A stretch of 64,000 bases of DNA from Platanthera guangdongensis (GCA_039583875.1 CM077166.1:81032564-81096563), one strand, 5' to 3'; positions 44,486 through 57,150 are shown, numbered from the stretch's first letter. Made by a program: numbers and translations. The notes: generated by a model from the sequence alone, not told the origin.

Positions 44486-46039
44486 TGTTGGAACCCCACC
44501 TGTTTTAGGGTTTATTTGGGTTAGGTTCACTATTAGGATTGCATAGATTGACCAATAATATATAGTCTAGGGTCATAGGTATTTATTGAATCTTAGGGTA
44601 GGTCAACAAGTCAGTTTGATTGGACCAACCCCTCAAAAGTCTTAGAAGTCTGAAGATTTCAGAACAAGACTGATTTTTCTATGTTGAAGAAGCCGTTCGA
44701 CGAAATCTGAATGGAGTTCAACGATCTTCGTTCTCAGTTCGACGATCTCAAAGTGTCTTCTCTGAAGTTGAGATCGGCGAAAGTTTAACTGAGTTCGACG
44801 AACTCTGATCACCTATCAGTTGTTGAGTTTGACGATCTTCTATCTCTGGTCGACGAACTTGGAGCCCATCTTTGACAGTTTATTTTTACAGATCAACTTA
44901 CTCTGATCTCAGCTCAATAAAGACGATTTCTCAGCTCGACGAACTTGGAGTTCAGGTCGACGAAATATATTCTGAGCTCGACGAAATCTGTAAGTTCATT
45001 ATTTTCTATTTTTTGCAGTTTAATTCTCCAGATTGACCAAGGCCTATATAATATATTATTACATATATTGCTCTGAGTAATTAATTGCATATATTCTTAT
45101 GAATATAGTTGTTCATTGGCAGCATTAATTACTGGATTTCACAGAGTTAATATTCGGCTTAATAACTGGGACAATTAAGGAATCAATTTATTGCCTTTCT
45201 AGCTGTTTGTCCAAGTTCCAAGATTTCTGCAGTTAATCATGTAGAAGAATTCAAATTCTGAGATAGAATTTCTACAAGAAAAATAAAAAGGAGAAGAGAA
45301 TTCACTAAGTGTAGCAGACACAGACAGACCGAGTAGTAATACATTCAGTCTGCATACTCATATAGTCTTCATCAATCTGCAACTCTTCACCAACCTTTCA
45401 AGAGACATCAAAACACAATCCATCTAAAAGCTTCTGTAGTTCATCAAAGAAGACCTACACCCTGTAAAGCTTCCAGCAAATTCCTGAACAATAATCATCT
45501 CAGGGGGAGCTTTGACAAGATCAAATCCGCTAGTGTTCTCAGTTGTTTGTTTGAGAAAGAGAAGACAATATCACATTTATTTTTCACCCCACTATACACA
45601 GGGTTTTAACTCCCTTCAAAAGTTAACCAACTTGTTCTTAAGTCTCCTTAACAAAAGACTTAGCTTTGTTTTTGGGCACCTGATCAAAATCCTAAAGGGT
45701 TGTGAGATCTCCCTTAAAATAGATCTTGTGGTGACAGGGCACCTGAGCAAAAACCTGTTGGTGGCAGGGCACCTGATCAAAAACCTGTAGTGGATTCCTA
45801 CCAGGGTGGTAGAAGAGTAGATGTACCCAAGTTTAGGGAAGCCACTATAAATTTCTTGTGTCATCTGATTGCTTCCTATTTTCTTATAGCTGTGTGTTGT
45901 GATTAGTTAGTTTTTCTTTCCTGCACTCTCTTAAGATATATATATCACTATTTTTAGTTTAGCTGTAAAAACCTATTAAGTATTTTTTAAAAAAATACTC
46001 TATTCACCCCCCTCTAGAGTTAAACAGATCTATCCCTCA
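44486..46039 (+). repeat. Copia-2 5' LTR (1554 bases)
   Basis: It starts TGTTGGAACCCC and ends CTATCCCTCA before the primer site. It holds a TCGACGA array (44695-44992), an AAATAAAAAGG TATA-like box near 45281, and the TATTCACCCCCCTCTAGAG motif. Confidence 0.9.
44695..44992 (+). repeat. TCGACGA palindrome array, Copia-2 5' LTR
   Basis: About ten units of TTCGACGA, TCGACGAACT and related half-sites occur. There is no GTGTCGACAC block, unlike the Copia-1 3' LTR. Confidence 0.83.
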
Positions 46040-46055
46040 ATTGGTATCAGAGCAT
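46040..46055 (+). other. Copia-2 primer binding site
   Basis: ATTGGTATCAGAGC directly follows the LTR. Confidence 0.9.
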
Positions 46056-46073
46056 ATCCGATATCTCTTTTAG

Positions 46074-46085
46074 TTGGTATCAGAG
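46074..46085 (+). other. Second primer-site-like motif, Copia-2
   Basis: TTGGTATCAGAG recurs 33 bases after the first copy, before GTGTTAAGG. It is probably a local duplication; Copia-1 and Copia-3 have only one. Confidence 0.75.
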
Positions 46086-46171
46086 TGTTAAGGTTTCTTT
46101 AGTTTCACAGACTTACATCTGAACGAAGATCCTTTGATAGATCTTTTTCTCTCTAGCCTCTTGTTTACAGC

Positions 46172-48293
46172 ATGGCACAGAATAAGGAATTTTCTAGCAC
46201 CAAACCTCTTGTGTGCAACTTGAATAAATTTGCACTCTGAAAGTCAAGAATCAAACTCTATATGAATTTTTTTGATGAGGACATTTTCAACTCCATCTTG
46301 ACAGGTCCCCCTACTCCCTCTACATCAACTTCAACAAGTACTTCAGCAGTTCCACTACCTGAGTGTACTGATGCACAAAAGAAAGCCAAGATGGCTGATG
46401 CTAAAGCAATGAATATTCTGGCACAGACAATGTCAGATGACATCTTTCAAAAGGTGGCTGAGTGCACCTCTACAAAGGCTATTTGAGACTCAATGAACCA
46501 AATTGTTGCTGCCTCATTAGATGAAAGAAAAGACAGGAGATCCCTCCTCATATCACAGTATGAGAATTTCAAGAAGGGGGAATCAAAGACAGTTGCTGAG
46601 ATGTATAGCAGACTCAGTGTCATAATAAATGAACTGAGAACCCTGGACAAGGATATCTCATAAACTGAGATAAATGACAAAATGCAAATGTGCTTCTCCA
46701 ACACTTGGGATTTCAGGATATGGCCAATTAAGGAGGCCAGAAGTCCAAATGAGATTTCTACAGAATCTCTCCTTGGCAAGCTCAAGTCTTATGAGCAGTT
46801 GATCAAGACAAGGGAGGCTGCTGGATAGAAGGCTTCCACATCTTCAAGGAAGGAGCACAATATTGCTTAAAAGAAATAGAAGAATCAGAAGCTCTTCTAG
46901 CTAATTAAGAACTACTCAGCTTGTTGGCTAAAAGATTTTATAAAATGGCCAAGAAAGACTTTAGAAGAAGGTCATCCAAGAATGATGACAAGCCAAGATA
47001 TGACAAGACTCCTACCAAGCAGATTGTTTATTTTGGATGCAGACAACCTGGGCACATTCTACCTGAATGCCCAAAGGCACAGATGAAAGATAGAAGAAAA
47101 GAAAAGGAGAATAAAAGGAAATCAAGCAAGCAATATAGCAAGCACTCCTCCAACAAACACAAGAGAAATGAGAAAGGCTTTATTGCTGTGACCTGGAGTG
47201 ACACAAATGAAGAATCCTCATCTTCCAGCTCTATTGAATATGAAGAGGAGGCAAAGGCAAGGGAAGTTTATCTTATGGCTGTTAATTCCTCCAGCAGCAA
47301 ATCTGAAGCTGAGGAACAAGCTGAAGAATCAGAAGAGGAATCTGAATCTGAAGAAGATCAGGTAATCTCTTCATTTGATTTCAATTCAGAAGATTTTAAA
47401 ACTGAATTTAAATTCTTGTGCAATGATTTAATCAAGTCAGAGAAGGAAATAAAAATTCTTAGAGATAGATAGTTTGAATTTGATAACCTATTTGCTGAAA
47501 ATATCAAACTGAAAAATGATTTAGACTTAGCTAATGAACAAATCATTTCACTAAAAACTAAATTATGTGAGGCTAAGCAACTTGAGGAATCTCTCAATGG
47601 GAGAAGCCTTAAGCTGATGGACATCACAAATACAGTCAATGCTAGATTAAATGGCAAGCTGTGCTTAGGTGCTTCATCAAGCTTACCCCCCATATTAAAG
47701 AAAAATATTCTTTCAACACCAATTAAATTTATCTTTGAAAAAGGCAAAGAAAAATTATAAAGACTACTCAACCAAATATCTCTTAGAAATCTATAATTAA
47801 GAAGAAAAAGAATAAGAATCTGAATAAAAACTATGTTCAATAGATTTCATCGAACTCAGATCGACGAAATGTGTATAGTTCATCGAACCAAGATCGATGA
47901 TCTATGAACGCAAATTATAGCTATAATAATTCTTCTTACTGCGTTCGACGAACTATATATGGTTCTTTGAGCAGCGATCAACAAACTTGGGGCATAAAAA
48001 CTGACTATGTTCATTCTCTGAGCAGAGTTCGACGAACTCATCCCTATTCGTCGAACACAGATCGACGAACTTATAGTAATTCGTCGAACACAGTCAGGTT
48101 TAATAAAAACTATAACTCTGTTAGAAACTTCAATTAATTCAGAGAATCTACTAATCCTTTTACTTAATGGGAAATACCATCTAGAAGATATCATCCCTTA
48201 GGATATAAAAATCAACCTGAATTTTTTGTTATTTTCAGTTTCTCTGATCAAAAGAAACAAGGACCGAAGGTAACTTGGGTCAAGAACACCTAA
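46172..48293 (+). pseudogene. gag: Copia-2 gag, broken
   Basis: The ATG at 46172 matches the Copia-1 start. The UBN2-type region spans 46380-46800, the zinc knuckle is near 47030 (YFGCRQPGHILPEC, first Cys changed to Tyr), and a Ser/Glu-rich acidic linker follows (47215-47370). After it come a coiled coil (47460-47610) and the SSNxDRRT repeat tail. TGA at 46238 is at codon 23, the same codon that is TAG in Copia-1. Other breaks are TGA near 46484, TAA near 46661, TAG near 46826, a frameshift around 46880-46920, TAG near 47470 and a further shift near 47750. The frame ends PKVTWVKNT with TAA at 48291. Confidence 0.87.
47838..48100 (+). repeat. Palindrome array inside Copia-2 gag
   Basis: TTCGTCGA-N7-TCGACGAA units occur, the best at 48047-48069. 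In frame they read SSNSDRRN, SSNQDR, VRRT and SSNTDRRT. The position matches 1954-2200 of Copia-1. Confidence 0.85.
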
Positions 48294-48308
48294 TTTCTTT
48301 CTATGTAG
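48291..48308 (+). promoter_or_regulatory. Gag stop followed by 3' splice-site-like sequence, Copia-2
   Basis: CCTAATTTCTTTCTATGTAG runs from the gag TAA to an AG, then GTGAAG. The branch-point/pyrimidine/AG order is shared with Copia-1 and Copia-3. Confidence 0.4.
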
Positions 48309-51300
48309 GTGAAGGACTATTCAGTCTTTAATCAATAATAGTATCTGAACAGTGGATGCTCAAAGCATATGACTGGCTGTAAGGATAATCTAACAAACTA
48401 CAGGTCCAAGCTAAGTCCAAAGGTGATTTTTGGTTACTCCAACTGTGGCCAAACTAAAGGCTATGGAGATGTTAAATTTAGAGGAGTCACCTTCAGGAAA
48501 GTTGCCTATGTGAGTGGCTTAAAGCATAACCTAATATCCATAAGTCAATTATGTGATGAAGGTTATCAGGTATCATTTAACTCATCTTTTTGTATTATTT
48601 CTTGTAAAGAAAACAAACCTGTTTTAACTGAACTTAGACAATGTAATATATATGTAGTAAATTTTCAAACAACTAGTTCAAAATTTTGTCTATTTAATAA
48701 AGTTAGCAATCAAAATGAACTTTGGCGTAAGAGATTAGGACAAGTAAATCTTAAAAATATTGCTAAGTTATCTAGGGACAACCTTGTTAGAGAATTGTCT
48801 TCTAGACCTACAAGAAGGAAGGCCTCTGCAGGGCTTTTCAGTTAGGCAAGCAAACTAAAAATAGCTTTAAATCTGTAAATAAAAATGACTCACCTAGGAT
48901 GTTGTACTTGCTACATATGGACCTTTTTGGCCCTATTGTTGTAGAAAGCCTAAGAGGGAAATCCTATACATTAGTGATTATAGATGACTTCTCATGATTC
49001 AATTGGGTATTCTTTCTGAGATCTAAGTCAGATAACTTCAAGGTTCTTACAGATTTTCTCAAGAACATACAGATTGAGTACTCTACTCCAGTTGCATTGA
49101 TCAGAAGTGATCATGATACTGTGTTTGAGACTCTTCTTATGTAATAGTTCTTTGAGAAGGAAAGTATCAGACACTGCTTCTCAGCTCCTAGAACTCCTCA
49201 ACAAAATGGGACTGCTGAAAGGAAAAATAGAACCCTAATTGAATCTGCAGGCACATTACTTGCAGATGCTTACATGCCCCTATCTTTTTGGGAAGAGGCT
49301 GTGAGCACATCAAACTATGTACTGAACAGAAGTTTGATACACAAGCTTAAGAATAAGACTCCTTATGAGTTACTTAAAGGGAAGAAACCTAAAATCACCT
49401 ATTTTAAAGTATTTGGATGCCTATGTTATATTCACAATAATGATAAGAAATACACTAGAAAGTTTGAAGCAAAAGCTGTAGTGGGAATTTTTCTAGGATA
49501 TTCCCAAGTCAGCAAAGCTTATAGGGTATTTAATAAATCTACTTTAAAAATTGAGGAATATGTTCATGTTACATTTGACGAGGCTAACATGTTTTATAAG
49601 GAGAAAGAAGTTTCTACCAATAACATTTTGCAGGTACCTCAGTTGTGTGAGACATTGGATGATCTAAACCTCACCCAAGAGGTTCCATCACATCCTTCTC
49701 AACAAGTTGAAGAATAAAGTGAAGAAGAAAGTTTGGAAGCGGCTGAACTTCCTCCAACAGCTAACATAATTCCACAAGAGGAATAAATTCCACAAGTTGT
49801 TGCTCAACCAACACCTTCCACTGATCTTGTCACACTTAGAGATAACCCTATATCTCATGTGATTGGAGACATTTCAGTTGGTGTGCAAATAAGACATCAA
49901 CTCAACAATGATGTGATGCATGCTTATTTCATTTCTCAACTTAAGCCCCACTTCATCAAAGATGCAGAGCAAGATCCCAACTGGATCATTGCAATGCAAG
50001 AGGAGCTCAATCAATTTGGGAGGTGTAGTGTTTAGGATTTGTTTCCTAGACCCATAGACTATCCAGTCATTGGAACCAAATGGGTCTTCAGAAACAAACT
50101 GGATGCTGAAGGAAATATTTTAAGGAACAGAGCAAGGCTAATAACTCAAGGCTATTCACAGGAGGAAAGAATAGACTATGATCATACCTTTGCTCCAGTG
50201 GCAAGGCTTGAGGCTATAAGGATTTTCTTAGCTTTTGCAACCTATAAAAGATTCAAAGTCTATCAGATGGATGTAAAGAGTGCTTTCCTAAATAGAGAAT
50301 TGAAAGAGGAAGTGTATATGGAGCAACCACCAGGTTTTATCTCTCCAACTCATCCTTCTTATGTCTTTAGATTTCATAAAGCTCTATATGGTTTAAAGCA
50401 AGCTCCAAAAGCTTGGTATGAGACCTTAGCTAGCTTTCTTTTAGAGCATAAGTTTTCTATGGGCATAGTAGATAGGACTCTTTTTATCAGGCATCATAAA
50501 AACAAAATTTTGTTAGTTCAAATATATGTAGATGATATTATTTTTGGTTCTACTGATCCCAAACTATGAAAAGGATTTTCTGACCTAATGCATTCAAAGT
50601 TTGAGATGAGTAGCATGGGTGAACTTTCATACTTCCTTGATCGCCAAGTGAAGCAATCAACTGATGGTGTCTTTATCTCCCAATCCAAGTATGCTGAGGA
50701 GCTTATTAAAAGGTTTGGGATGTGTGATGCCCCAGCAATGAAAATACCTATGGCCGCTAATGTTGCGATTGATTCTAATGAACATGGCAAGCTTGTTGAT
50801 TAGAAAACTTATAGGGTTATTATTGGGTCTCTATTATATCTCACAGCAAGTAGGCCTGACATAATGTTTGCCACATGTATTTGTGCTAGGTTCCAAGTGA
50901 ACCCTAAAGAATCTCACTATATTTTATTAAAAAGGATTTTGAGATATATAAATGGTTGTCCAAATGTAGGACTCCTATATCCATCAGAATTTGATTTAAC
51001 TGGATTTTGTGATGATGACTATGTTGGATGTAGAGTGGACAGGAAGAGCACATCAGGAACTTGCCAGTTTCTTGGTGATAGTCTTGTGTCCTGGTTTTGT
51101 AAGAAGCAAACCTCTGTGTCCACATCAACTGCTGAAGCTGAATACATAGCTGCAGGCAGCTGATGTTCACAGATTTTGTGGATACAAAATCAATTGTTGG
51201 ATTATGGTACCAACTTAAATAATTCAACTATGTTTTCTGATAGTACTAGTGCAATATATATTGCACAAAATCCAGTGCATCATAATAGAATTAAGTATAT

Positions 51301-51466
51301 AGAGATAAGACATCATTTCTTTAGAGATTGTGTGGACAAAATGAGAATTAATCTTATCTTTTTCTCTACTGATTTGCAAAGAGAAGATATCTTCACTAAA
51401 CCTTTAGATGAGAAGAAACATCTGTTCTTTTTGAATCAGCTAGGTATGATTAATGGAGAAGTTTAA
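48294..51466 (+). pseudogene. pol: Copia-2 pol, broken
   Basis: Protease is YLNSGCSKHMTG, with the catalytic Asp of DSG changed to Asn. GAG-pre-integrase (LWRKRLGQVNLKNI) and the integrase core follow, with HMDLFGP, RSDHD and ERKNRT. RT has [25 protein letters not shown] and the catalytic [11 protein letters not shown] near 50525. RNase H has DDDYVGCRVDRKSTSGT and STAEAEYIAAGS, and the end is KPLDEKKHLFFLNQLGMI. Stops include TAA TAG near 48341, TAATAG near 49142, TAG near 50033 (Trp in Copia-1), TGA near 50567, TAG near 50801 and TGA near 51161. It is inactive. Confidence 0.92.
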
Positions 51467-51478
51467 TTTGATTTTGGT

Positions 51479-51725
51479 CCAAGGTCGAAGAATTGATCAC
51501 ATTTCGTCGAACAGAGATCGACGACCTGAGAACTATTCTTGAGATTTTTCGTTGACCTGAGATCGACGAACTCTCTGCGTGAAGTTATTTTTGTTGAGCG
51601 GAGATCGATGATTTTGCCTCAGAAAAATTTTCGTCGACCTGAGAATGACGAAAATTTTTCCCCTCTTCTGACTAAGATCGACGATATTATTTCTTCATGA
51701 AATTTTTCGTCGACCTGAGAATGAA
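51479..51725 (+). repeat. Palindrome array between pol and ORF3, Copia-2
   Basis: Repeats of TTCGTCGAACAGAGATCGAC and TTCGTCGACCTGAGA-type units occur, at the same place as 5596-5880 of Copia-1. Confidence 0.85.
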
Positions 51726-51774
51726 GATTGTCTATTTTTCGCAGGACAGAGCCCAACGCTTAATATTGTGAAAA

Positions 51775-51791
51775 CCTTATAACTAGGTTTT
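51775..51791 (+). promoter_or_regulatory. Candidate ORF3 promoter, TATA-like box, Copia-2
   Basis: CCTTATAACTAGGTTTTC lies 85 bases before the ORF3 ATG and about 50 bases after the array. ACTTTCTGTTCCCTTG follows, as in Copia-1. CTCCTTAGTTTTTACAG before the ATG also resembles a splice acceptor. Confidence 0.5.
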
Positions 51792-51860
51792 CATCGTGCT
51801 CCATCCCGCACTTTCTGTTCCCTTGCTCTTTCTCTCTCCTTAGTTTTTACAGAAAAACCT

Positions 51861-54626
51861 ATGGCGATTCCGACGCTCTCTCTCTCTCTCAAGCATGAAA
51901 TTCGACACCGGCATCGATATCGATTTTGATTCCTTCACCCACATTGATCAAATCTTCATTGACATCCTATAGTTGTGTGAGGAACAGAAACTAAAGAATC
52001 TCATGACCACAAGAATCAAGATACCCGGAAATGAAATCAGAGAATGAGTTTTTTACTTCAACAGCTCCTAACGCAAACATGATGACTGGCACCATCGGCG
52101 GCAATCATGTCACTTTTACTCCTATAGTTTTAACTGAGATTTTTGATTTGGCTACGGGAGAAGATGATATTGAATTAGATAATGTTGAATATGAGAATAT
52201 GCTGAGTATAATGGGTCACTCCAAAGGAAAACCCAATAAACTTCTGAAGAAAAATTTATCTCTTCAATAAGTTTCTGGCAAATAATTTTGGAAAAGTTTT
52301 ACTTGGAAAACATACCGCCCATGATTATATAACTAGGCACTAGTTTCTGGTGATGAGTGTTCTAGTAGAGATGAAATCAGTTAACTGGAGAAAGATCTTG
52401 TTTGAGCTGATAAAGAAGAAAAATAGTAAGAGAGAGGTGTGCTTTGGGAGGATTCTAGGAATTTTCCTCCAGGAAAAGGCACCAGAATTATTGGTTTCAC
52501 AGCCAATATTCATAAATGCCTCAAAGAGGATCACCTCTGCTTTATTTGGCAGATGGGAGAGGACCATTCCAAAGCCCTCCAGGGCCTCCTCTTCCTTCAG
52601 GAGTTCTTAGAACACAAGGGCAGTTACAGCCTCTCCTCCACCTCCAGAAAAAATTCCTCAATCCACCAGCATTCCTTCTCCTTCTCAACAACAACAACAA
52701 CTTTGACCTCTTTATAAACCATCACCTCCACATTCTCCCACCATCATTCATGAGGATATTCCATCTCCACCTCCTCAATCTCCACCTCAAACACATGTAT
52801 CTTACATTCCATCTACCTCCTCACAGCCTACTTTCAATCTACTATCTCCTCAACCATCTCCACATCCCCCTCTAGTTCAGGAACCCACCTCAACACCCAC
52901 TACCACAGTTCCCACTTCTACTACTGAAATTCCAACCAACCCTCCTTCCACATTTCCAGAATACACCCACACAGAGTTCTCTCATGCCTTCTCTGTGTTC
53001 AAAATGTGGACATCACACACCTTACACCACTTCTACTCCTGAACCTCCCTACCTCAATTTCTCTGACATGGCCCATGATCTTCTTGCTTTCATCTCTCCC
53101 ACTATTGAGAAACTAATAGAAAATGCTATTGCTCCTATCTCTACCAGTCTTGCTGCTCTCTCTTCTATTCCTTCTTCTGGAGGACTGGCTTCAGGACCCT
53201 CTGAACCCAGCCAGGGAGAGATGTTCGATTAAGAAGCTCCAATTCCTCCTCCTGCAGTAGCAGCAGCAGCAGCAAATTCTGCAATGTTTGATGATTCAGT
53301 AGAGGTAGCTCCTCCAACTGAAATAATAGATTTAATTGATTCTGATACTGGCATGGCTGATACAATTGCAAAAATAATCATTGCTGGTGATTTCATTATA
53401 AATCTCACAATTGATCTAGATTCTTTCAATTTTGCTTACAAAAATATTCTACCAGTTTTGTTACTCAGTATTCTAAAGCTATTGTAGTGTATTCTGCTCC
53501 AATAAGCTCTAAACTTACAGAATAACTAAAGACAAGTTTTGTTGTTGAAAATATTACTGAACCAGCTTTTGAGCCCAAGGCATTCTCTTCACCAACCTTT
53601 GGCTGGTGTGAAAATCCTATGCCAGACCTGGATGACATTTTATTTACTGACATGGAAGAAGAATCAGGAAATATTCAGACTGCTACAGAAATCTCTGCAG
53701 AGCCAATAAGCCTAGCACAACCACAGATTCCTGGAATCTCAATTGATTTGCTAAAGCAACTGGATGCTCTTTATGACAATCCTGAAAATTCTTCTCAAAA
53801 TGATGATATTGATACTGAGTCAGATGACTCTGATAATAAAAGTTCAAAGAAAAAAAAGGCTCCTGTTAAATCTGCTCCTGCCAAGGCTCTTCCTAAGCCA
53901 AATCCTTCTGCTGACGTTCCATAATACATCCTACATAATATTACACTCACTCCAGATACCCCAAACTGGATGTGGTATTCCAAGAATAAGCAAAACTCCA
54001 GGAAGAAGAGCAGGAGGTACTCTCCCCCTCCTAAATTCAGGAGAGGTCCTCCTCCTCCTCCTCCCCCTGCAGCAGGATCCTCTTGAAGTATTTCTCCGGT
54101 TCAAAACGCTACATCTTCCCATCAGTCAAAATCCTCCAGCAGCAGACATCAATAGTATTCTTTAAGCAGCAGTAGGCAGCAACAACAATACCATAAGCAC
54201 AACAGACAACATAAAATATCTGAAGATGATCAACCTGATAAAGCATCTCCTGAAAGACCTTACTCTCCACCAGTTCATTTTGTTGACCCAGAACAGGAAA
54301 ATATTTCTAGAATGGCTAGATTTCATGAGCTGGTTGGACTCTCTCAGAAAAATAAAGCTAAAGAAGAAGGCAAAGATGCTACTCAATATACTACAATGTC
54401 TTCTTACAAAAGAGAAGAATTAAAAAGGTATGACAAAGCTAAACACTTTTTTAATGTTGATGCTTATATGAGTTTACATCCAAAGGCAGTTGTTCGAAGA
54501 GAAACTTCAGGTAATATCATTGGAGCAGCTGATATGACTATGTCTAAAAGAGAAGCAGCAAATCCCAACAGGGAAATCATCTTCAGGAAACAATCAGAGA
54601 AAGACAAGTCTAAGAAGTCTAAATAG
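51861..54626 (+). pseudogene. Copia-2 ORF3, broken
   Basis: The ATG at 51861 (ATGGCGATTCC) matches the Copia-1 ORF3 start, but a CT-repeat run (about 51877-51890) shifts the frame before MKFDTGIDIDFDSF. TAG at 51970 occupies the same codon as TAA in Copia-1. Readable parts match Copia-1: LMTTRIKI, GKVLLGKHTAHDYIT, REVCFGRILGIFLQEK and FGRWERTI. A long Pro/Ser/Thr-rich part follows (52620-53000), then an amphipathic stretch (53060-53180), acidic and Lys-rich runs (53800-53900), and the conserved C-terminal module (FNVDAYMSLHPKAVVRR, NIIGAADMTMSKRE). Several frameshifts and stops occur. The conserved ends suggest past selection on the protein. Confidence 0.78.
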
Positions 54627-54642
54627 TTTTCTGATTAGCTTA

Positions 54643-55459
54643 TGTTAGATCCCTAGTTAGATTTGGGCTAGGTTCACTAAAGTAGGATGTTTGACCAAAC
54701 ATGTATAGCCACGGTCATGTTTGTCTCCTAGAGTCTAGGCCATGTCCTTAGAGTCAACACTACATGGTCCAGCCATCAACAGACTACAAAAGACTCAGGA
54801 CTTAGAGAAATTTCAAAGACTCAGGAAATGAGTTCGACGTTCGTCGAACTTAGCTCGATGAAAGGCGTGCTCAGCTCACCGAACTCAAAGACAACTCTCT
54901 GAGCTGAGCTCGACGAATTTGGTTCTCAGGTCGACGATCTCTGGATGCTCTACCTCAACATTCTAAAGTCCAGAAACATCTAAATATTCTAAGTCCACAA
55001 TCATACTCCAGTCGATGAATTCATGTTCTCCGCTCGATGAACTTGGACCACAATCTTGACAAGTTTTATCAAGTAGCTGTTAGCAGTTCTCAGGTCGACG
55101 TACTTAATTCTCAAGTTAATGATTTTTTGACACTTTACTTCTACATTCTTAAGTCCAAGAAACATTTCACTGAACTCCAGTCGATGAAGTTAGAATCTCA
55201 GCTCGACGATCTTGATCCAAAGAATTGGCAAGATTCTAGAGAAAGCAGTTATCTGTTCTTAGGTCGACAATCAACAATTATCTGGTCGACGAACAATAAT
55301 TATTTGGTCGACGAACATAATTTCTCAGGTCGACGAACTCAGGACACAGGTCGACGAATTCAGTTCTTCACTCGATGATTTCTATGCAGTTCCAGACATG
55401 GAATTTTCCTCCCCTGTTCCTTATTTTAATGCAGTAATTCCTGTATAATCAATGCTTAA
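54643..55459 (+). repeat. Copia-2 3' LTR, left part only
   Basis: It starts TGTTAGATCCCTAG and reads like the Copia-1 LTR start (GGGCTAGGTTCACTAAAG). TCGACGA units fill 54830-55380. It stops at 55459 where Copia-3 begins; the rest lies beyond the window. The start is nearer in sequence to Copia-1 than to the Copia-2 5' LTR. Confidence 0.82.
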
Positions 55460-55604
55460 TGTTGGGTACATTGGAAAATATGTACCTGATTTGAAGAAGC
55501 CTCCCCCTACTCAATGATATACATCAAGGTGTATTTGATGTTTTTTGAGTTACCTTGTGCAGGTTAAGTAATTGCAGGGAAAGCTTAAAAGTTTCTAAGT
55601 CCAT

Positions 55605-56430
55605 GTGTCGACACCTAGAAAAAAAGTGTCGACACTTAAGAAGACTTGTGTCGACACCCAGAGAAGCTGTGTCGACACTTGGAGTAATTGTGTTGACACC
55701 AGGAATGCAGAGTCGACACTAGAAGGAAAGTGTCGACACATACAGGCTGTGTCGACGCTCAATGAAGAAATGTCTAAAGAATGAGTGTCGACACTTAGAA
55801 GCAATGTCGACACCCAGAGGAACTTTGTCGACATCAAAAGTGTCGACATTAGGAGGCTGTGTCGACACTCAGCAAAATATCAACAAAGTTCAAGTACAAG
55901 TGTCGACACTAGGAGGTTGTGTCGACAGTCAGCAAACTTCAACAGAGTTTAACTACAAGTGTCGATATAATGAAGAATGTGTCGACACACAGAAAAAGTC
56001 TCAACACATGAAGAAAGTGTCGACACTAGGAGGCTGTGTCGACACTCAGAAAATTTCAATAAAGTCTAAGTACAAGTGTCGATACAAAGGAGATGTGTCG
56101 ACACTAAACAAAAGTATCAACACAGAAGGCATGTGTCGACACTAAGAAAATGTGTCGACACTTAGCAAGTATCAACACAAGAAGATGTGTCGACAAAAAG
56201 GAGTTGTGTCGACACTTACAAGAAATCAACTAAGTATCAAAGAAGAAGGACTTGTGTCGACACACAATATCAGTGTCGACACATTCTGAAGAAGCAGTGT
56301 CGAGAAGTAATTTCTACAACACAAGGAGTTGTGTCGACACCATGAAGACTAGTGTCGACACTTAGCCTACTTGTGTCGACACTTAGTCTATCAGTGTCGA
56401 CACTTAAAGACTAACTGTCTCGACACTTTC
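55605..56430 (+). repeat. GTGTCGACAC palindrome array, Copia-3 U3
   Basis: About 35 copies or near-copies of GTGTCGACAC occur with spacers such as ACTAGGAGGCT and ACTCAGCAAA. Within it, a longer unit near 100 bases (CTAGGAGGCTGTGTCGACAC ... CAACAAAGT ... AAGTACAA) repeats about three times between 55845 and 56090. Confidence 0.9.
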
Positions 56431-56560
56431 AGATAGTTACAGAAAATTCAAGAAGTGACTGGATGTCTTGACAGCTGTCATTCCAGCCGGTCTACTGCAA
56501 CTGTCAGTGCTGTCAGAAAGTTGTTAGAAACCGGATCAGCCGGTCACCATGAAGAAAGCC

Positions 56561-56570
56561 TATATAAAGG
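56561..56570 (+). promoter_or_regulatory. Copia-3 LTR TATA box
   Basis: TATATAAAGG lies about 130 bases after the array, matching Copia-4. Confidence 0.75.
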
Positions 56571-56984
56571 CTTATTCTGTCAACAGAAGAAGAAGATTAA
56601 CAACAATCAATTGAGATGATCGATCAAGCAATTCATTGAAGAATCAACTGAAGTGATCAGAAGATCTAAGAAGTTGGGGAGAGAGAGCTCCTTCTAAGAA
56701 GACAGCTGTTGAACCAGGCTGTGAAGAAAGTTTCAAATTGTGATCTGATTCTTAAGTCAGCAGTGATTGAAGATCATCTGCATAGAGACTCAACCCTACT
56801 GTGTTCTAAATTCAAGAAGCTTTGAAGGAAGCCAAGGGAGGTTGATCTCAGCAAAGTTCTTCCAAGAACTCATAAAGAAACCTGTCAACTCTTCTCTCTC
56901 ATTCTGTGTTGTTGGTATATGCTTTGTAATTTTAATTTCTTGTAGGATCCTAAGGGATCTGGGTTGTAAGCCTGAAATTATAAA

Positions 56985-57150
56985 GGCTGAGTGGTAGGGC
57001 CTGTGTGCCTGAGTGTAGGAGATTCATTTCTCTGAGTGTAGGCCTTGTTGAGGGCTGAGTGTAGGCCTTGTTGAAGGCTGAGTGTAGGTCTTTGTGAAGA
57101 CTGAGTGTTAGGGCTTTTGAGCCTGAGTTGTAAGAGTGGGATCACTCCGA
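56985..57150 (+). repeat. Short GGCTGAGTGTAGGCC repeats, Copia-3 LTR
   Basis: GGCTGAGTGTAGGCCTTGTT-like units of about 25 bases occur in tandem near 57050-57110. They are related to the 64-base minisatellite of Copia-4. Confidence 0.7.

Larger units (their letters stand above)
44486..55459 (+). mobile_element. Copia-2, SIRE-like Ty1/copia element, 3' LTR interrupted
   Basis: A 5' LTR, two primer-site-like motifs, gag, pol, ORF3 and the start of a 3' LTR are present. Copia-3 is inserted in that 3' LTR at 55460. It is related to Copia-1 throughout, more decayed in gag and ORF3, and lacks a visible polypurine tract. Confidence 0.93.
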
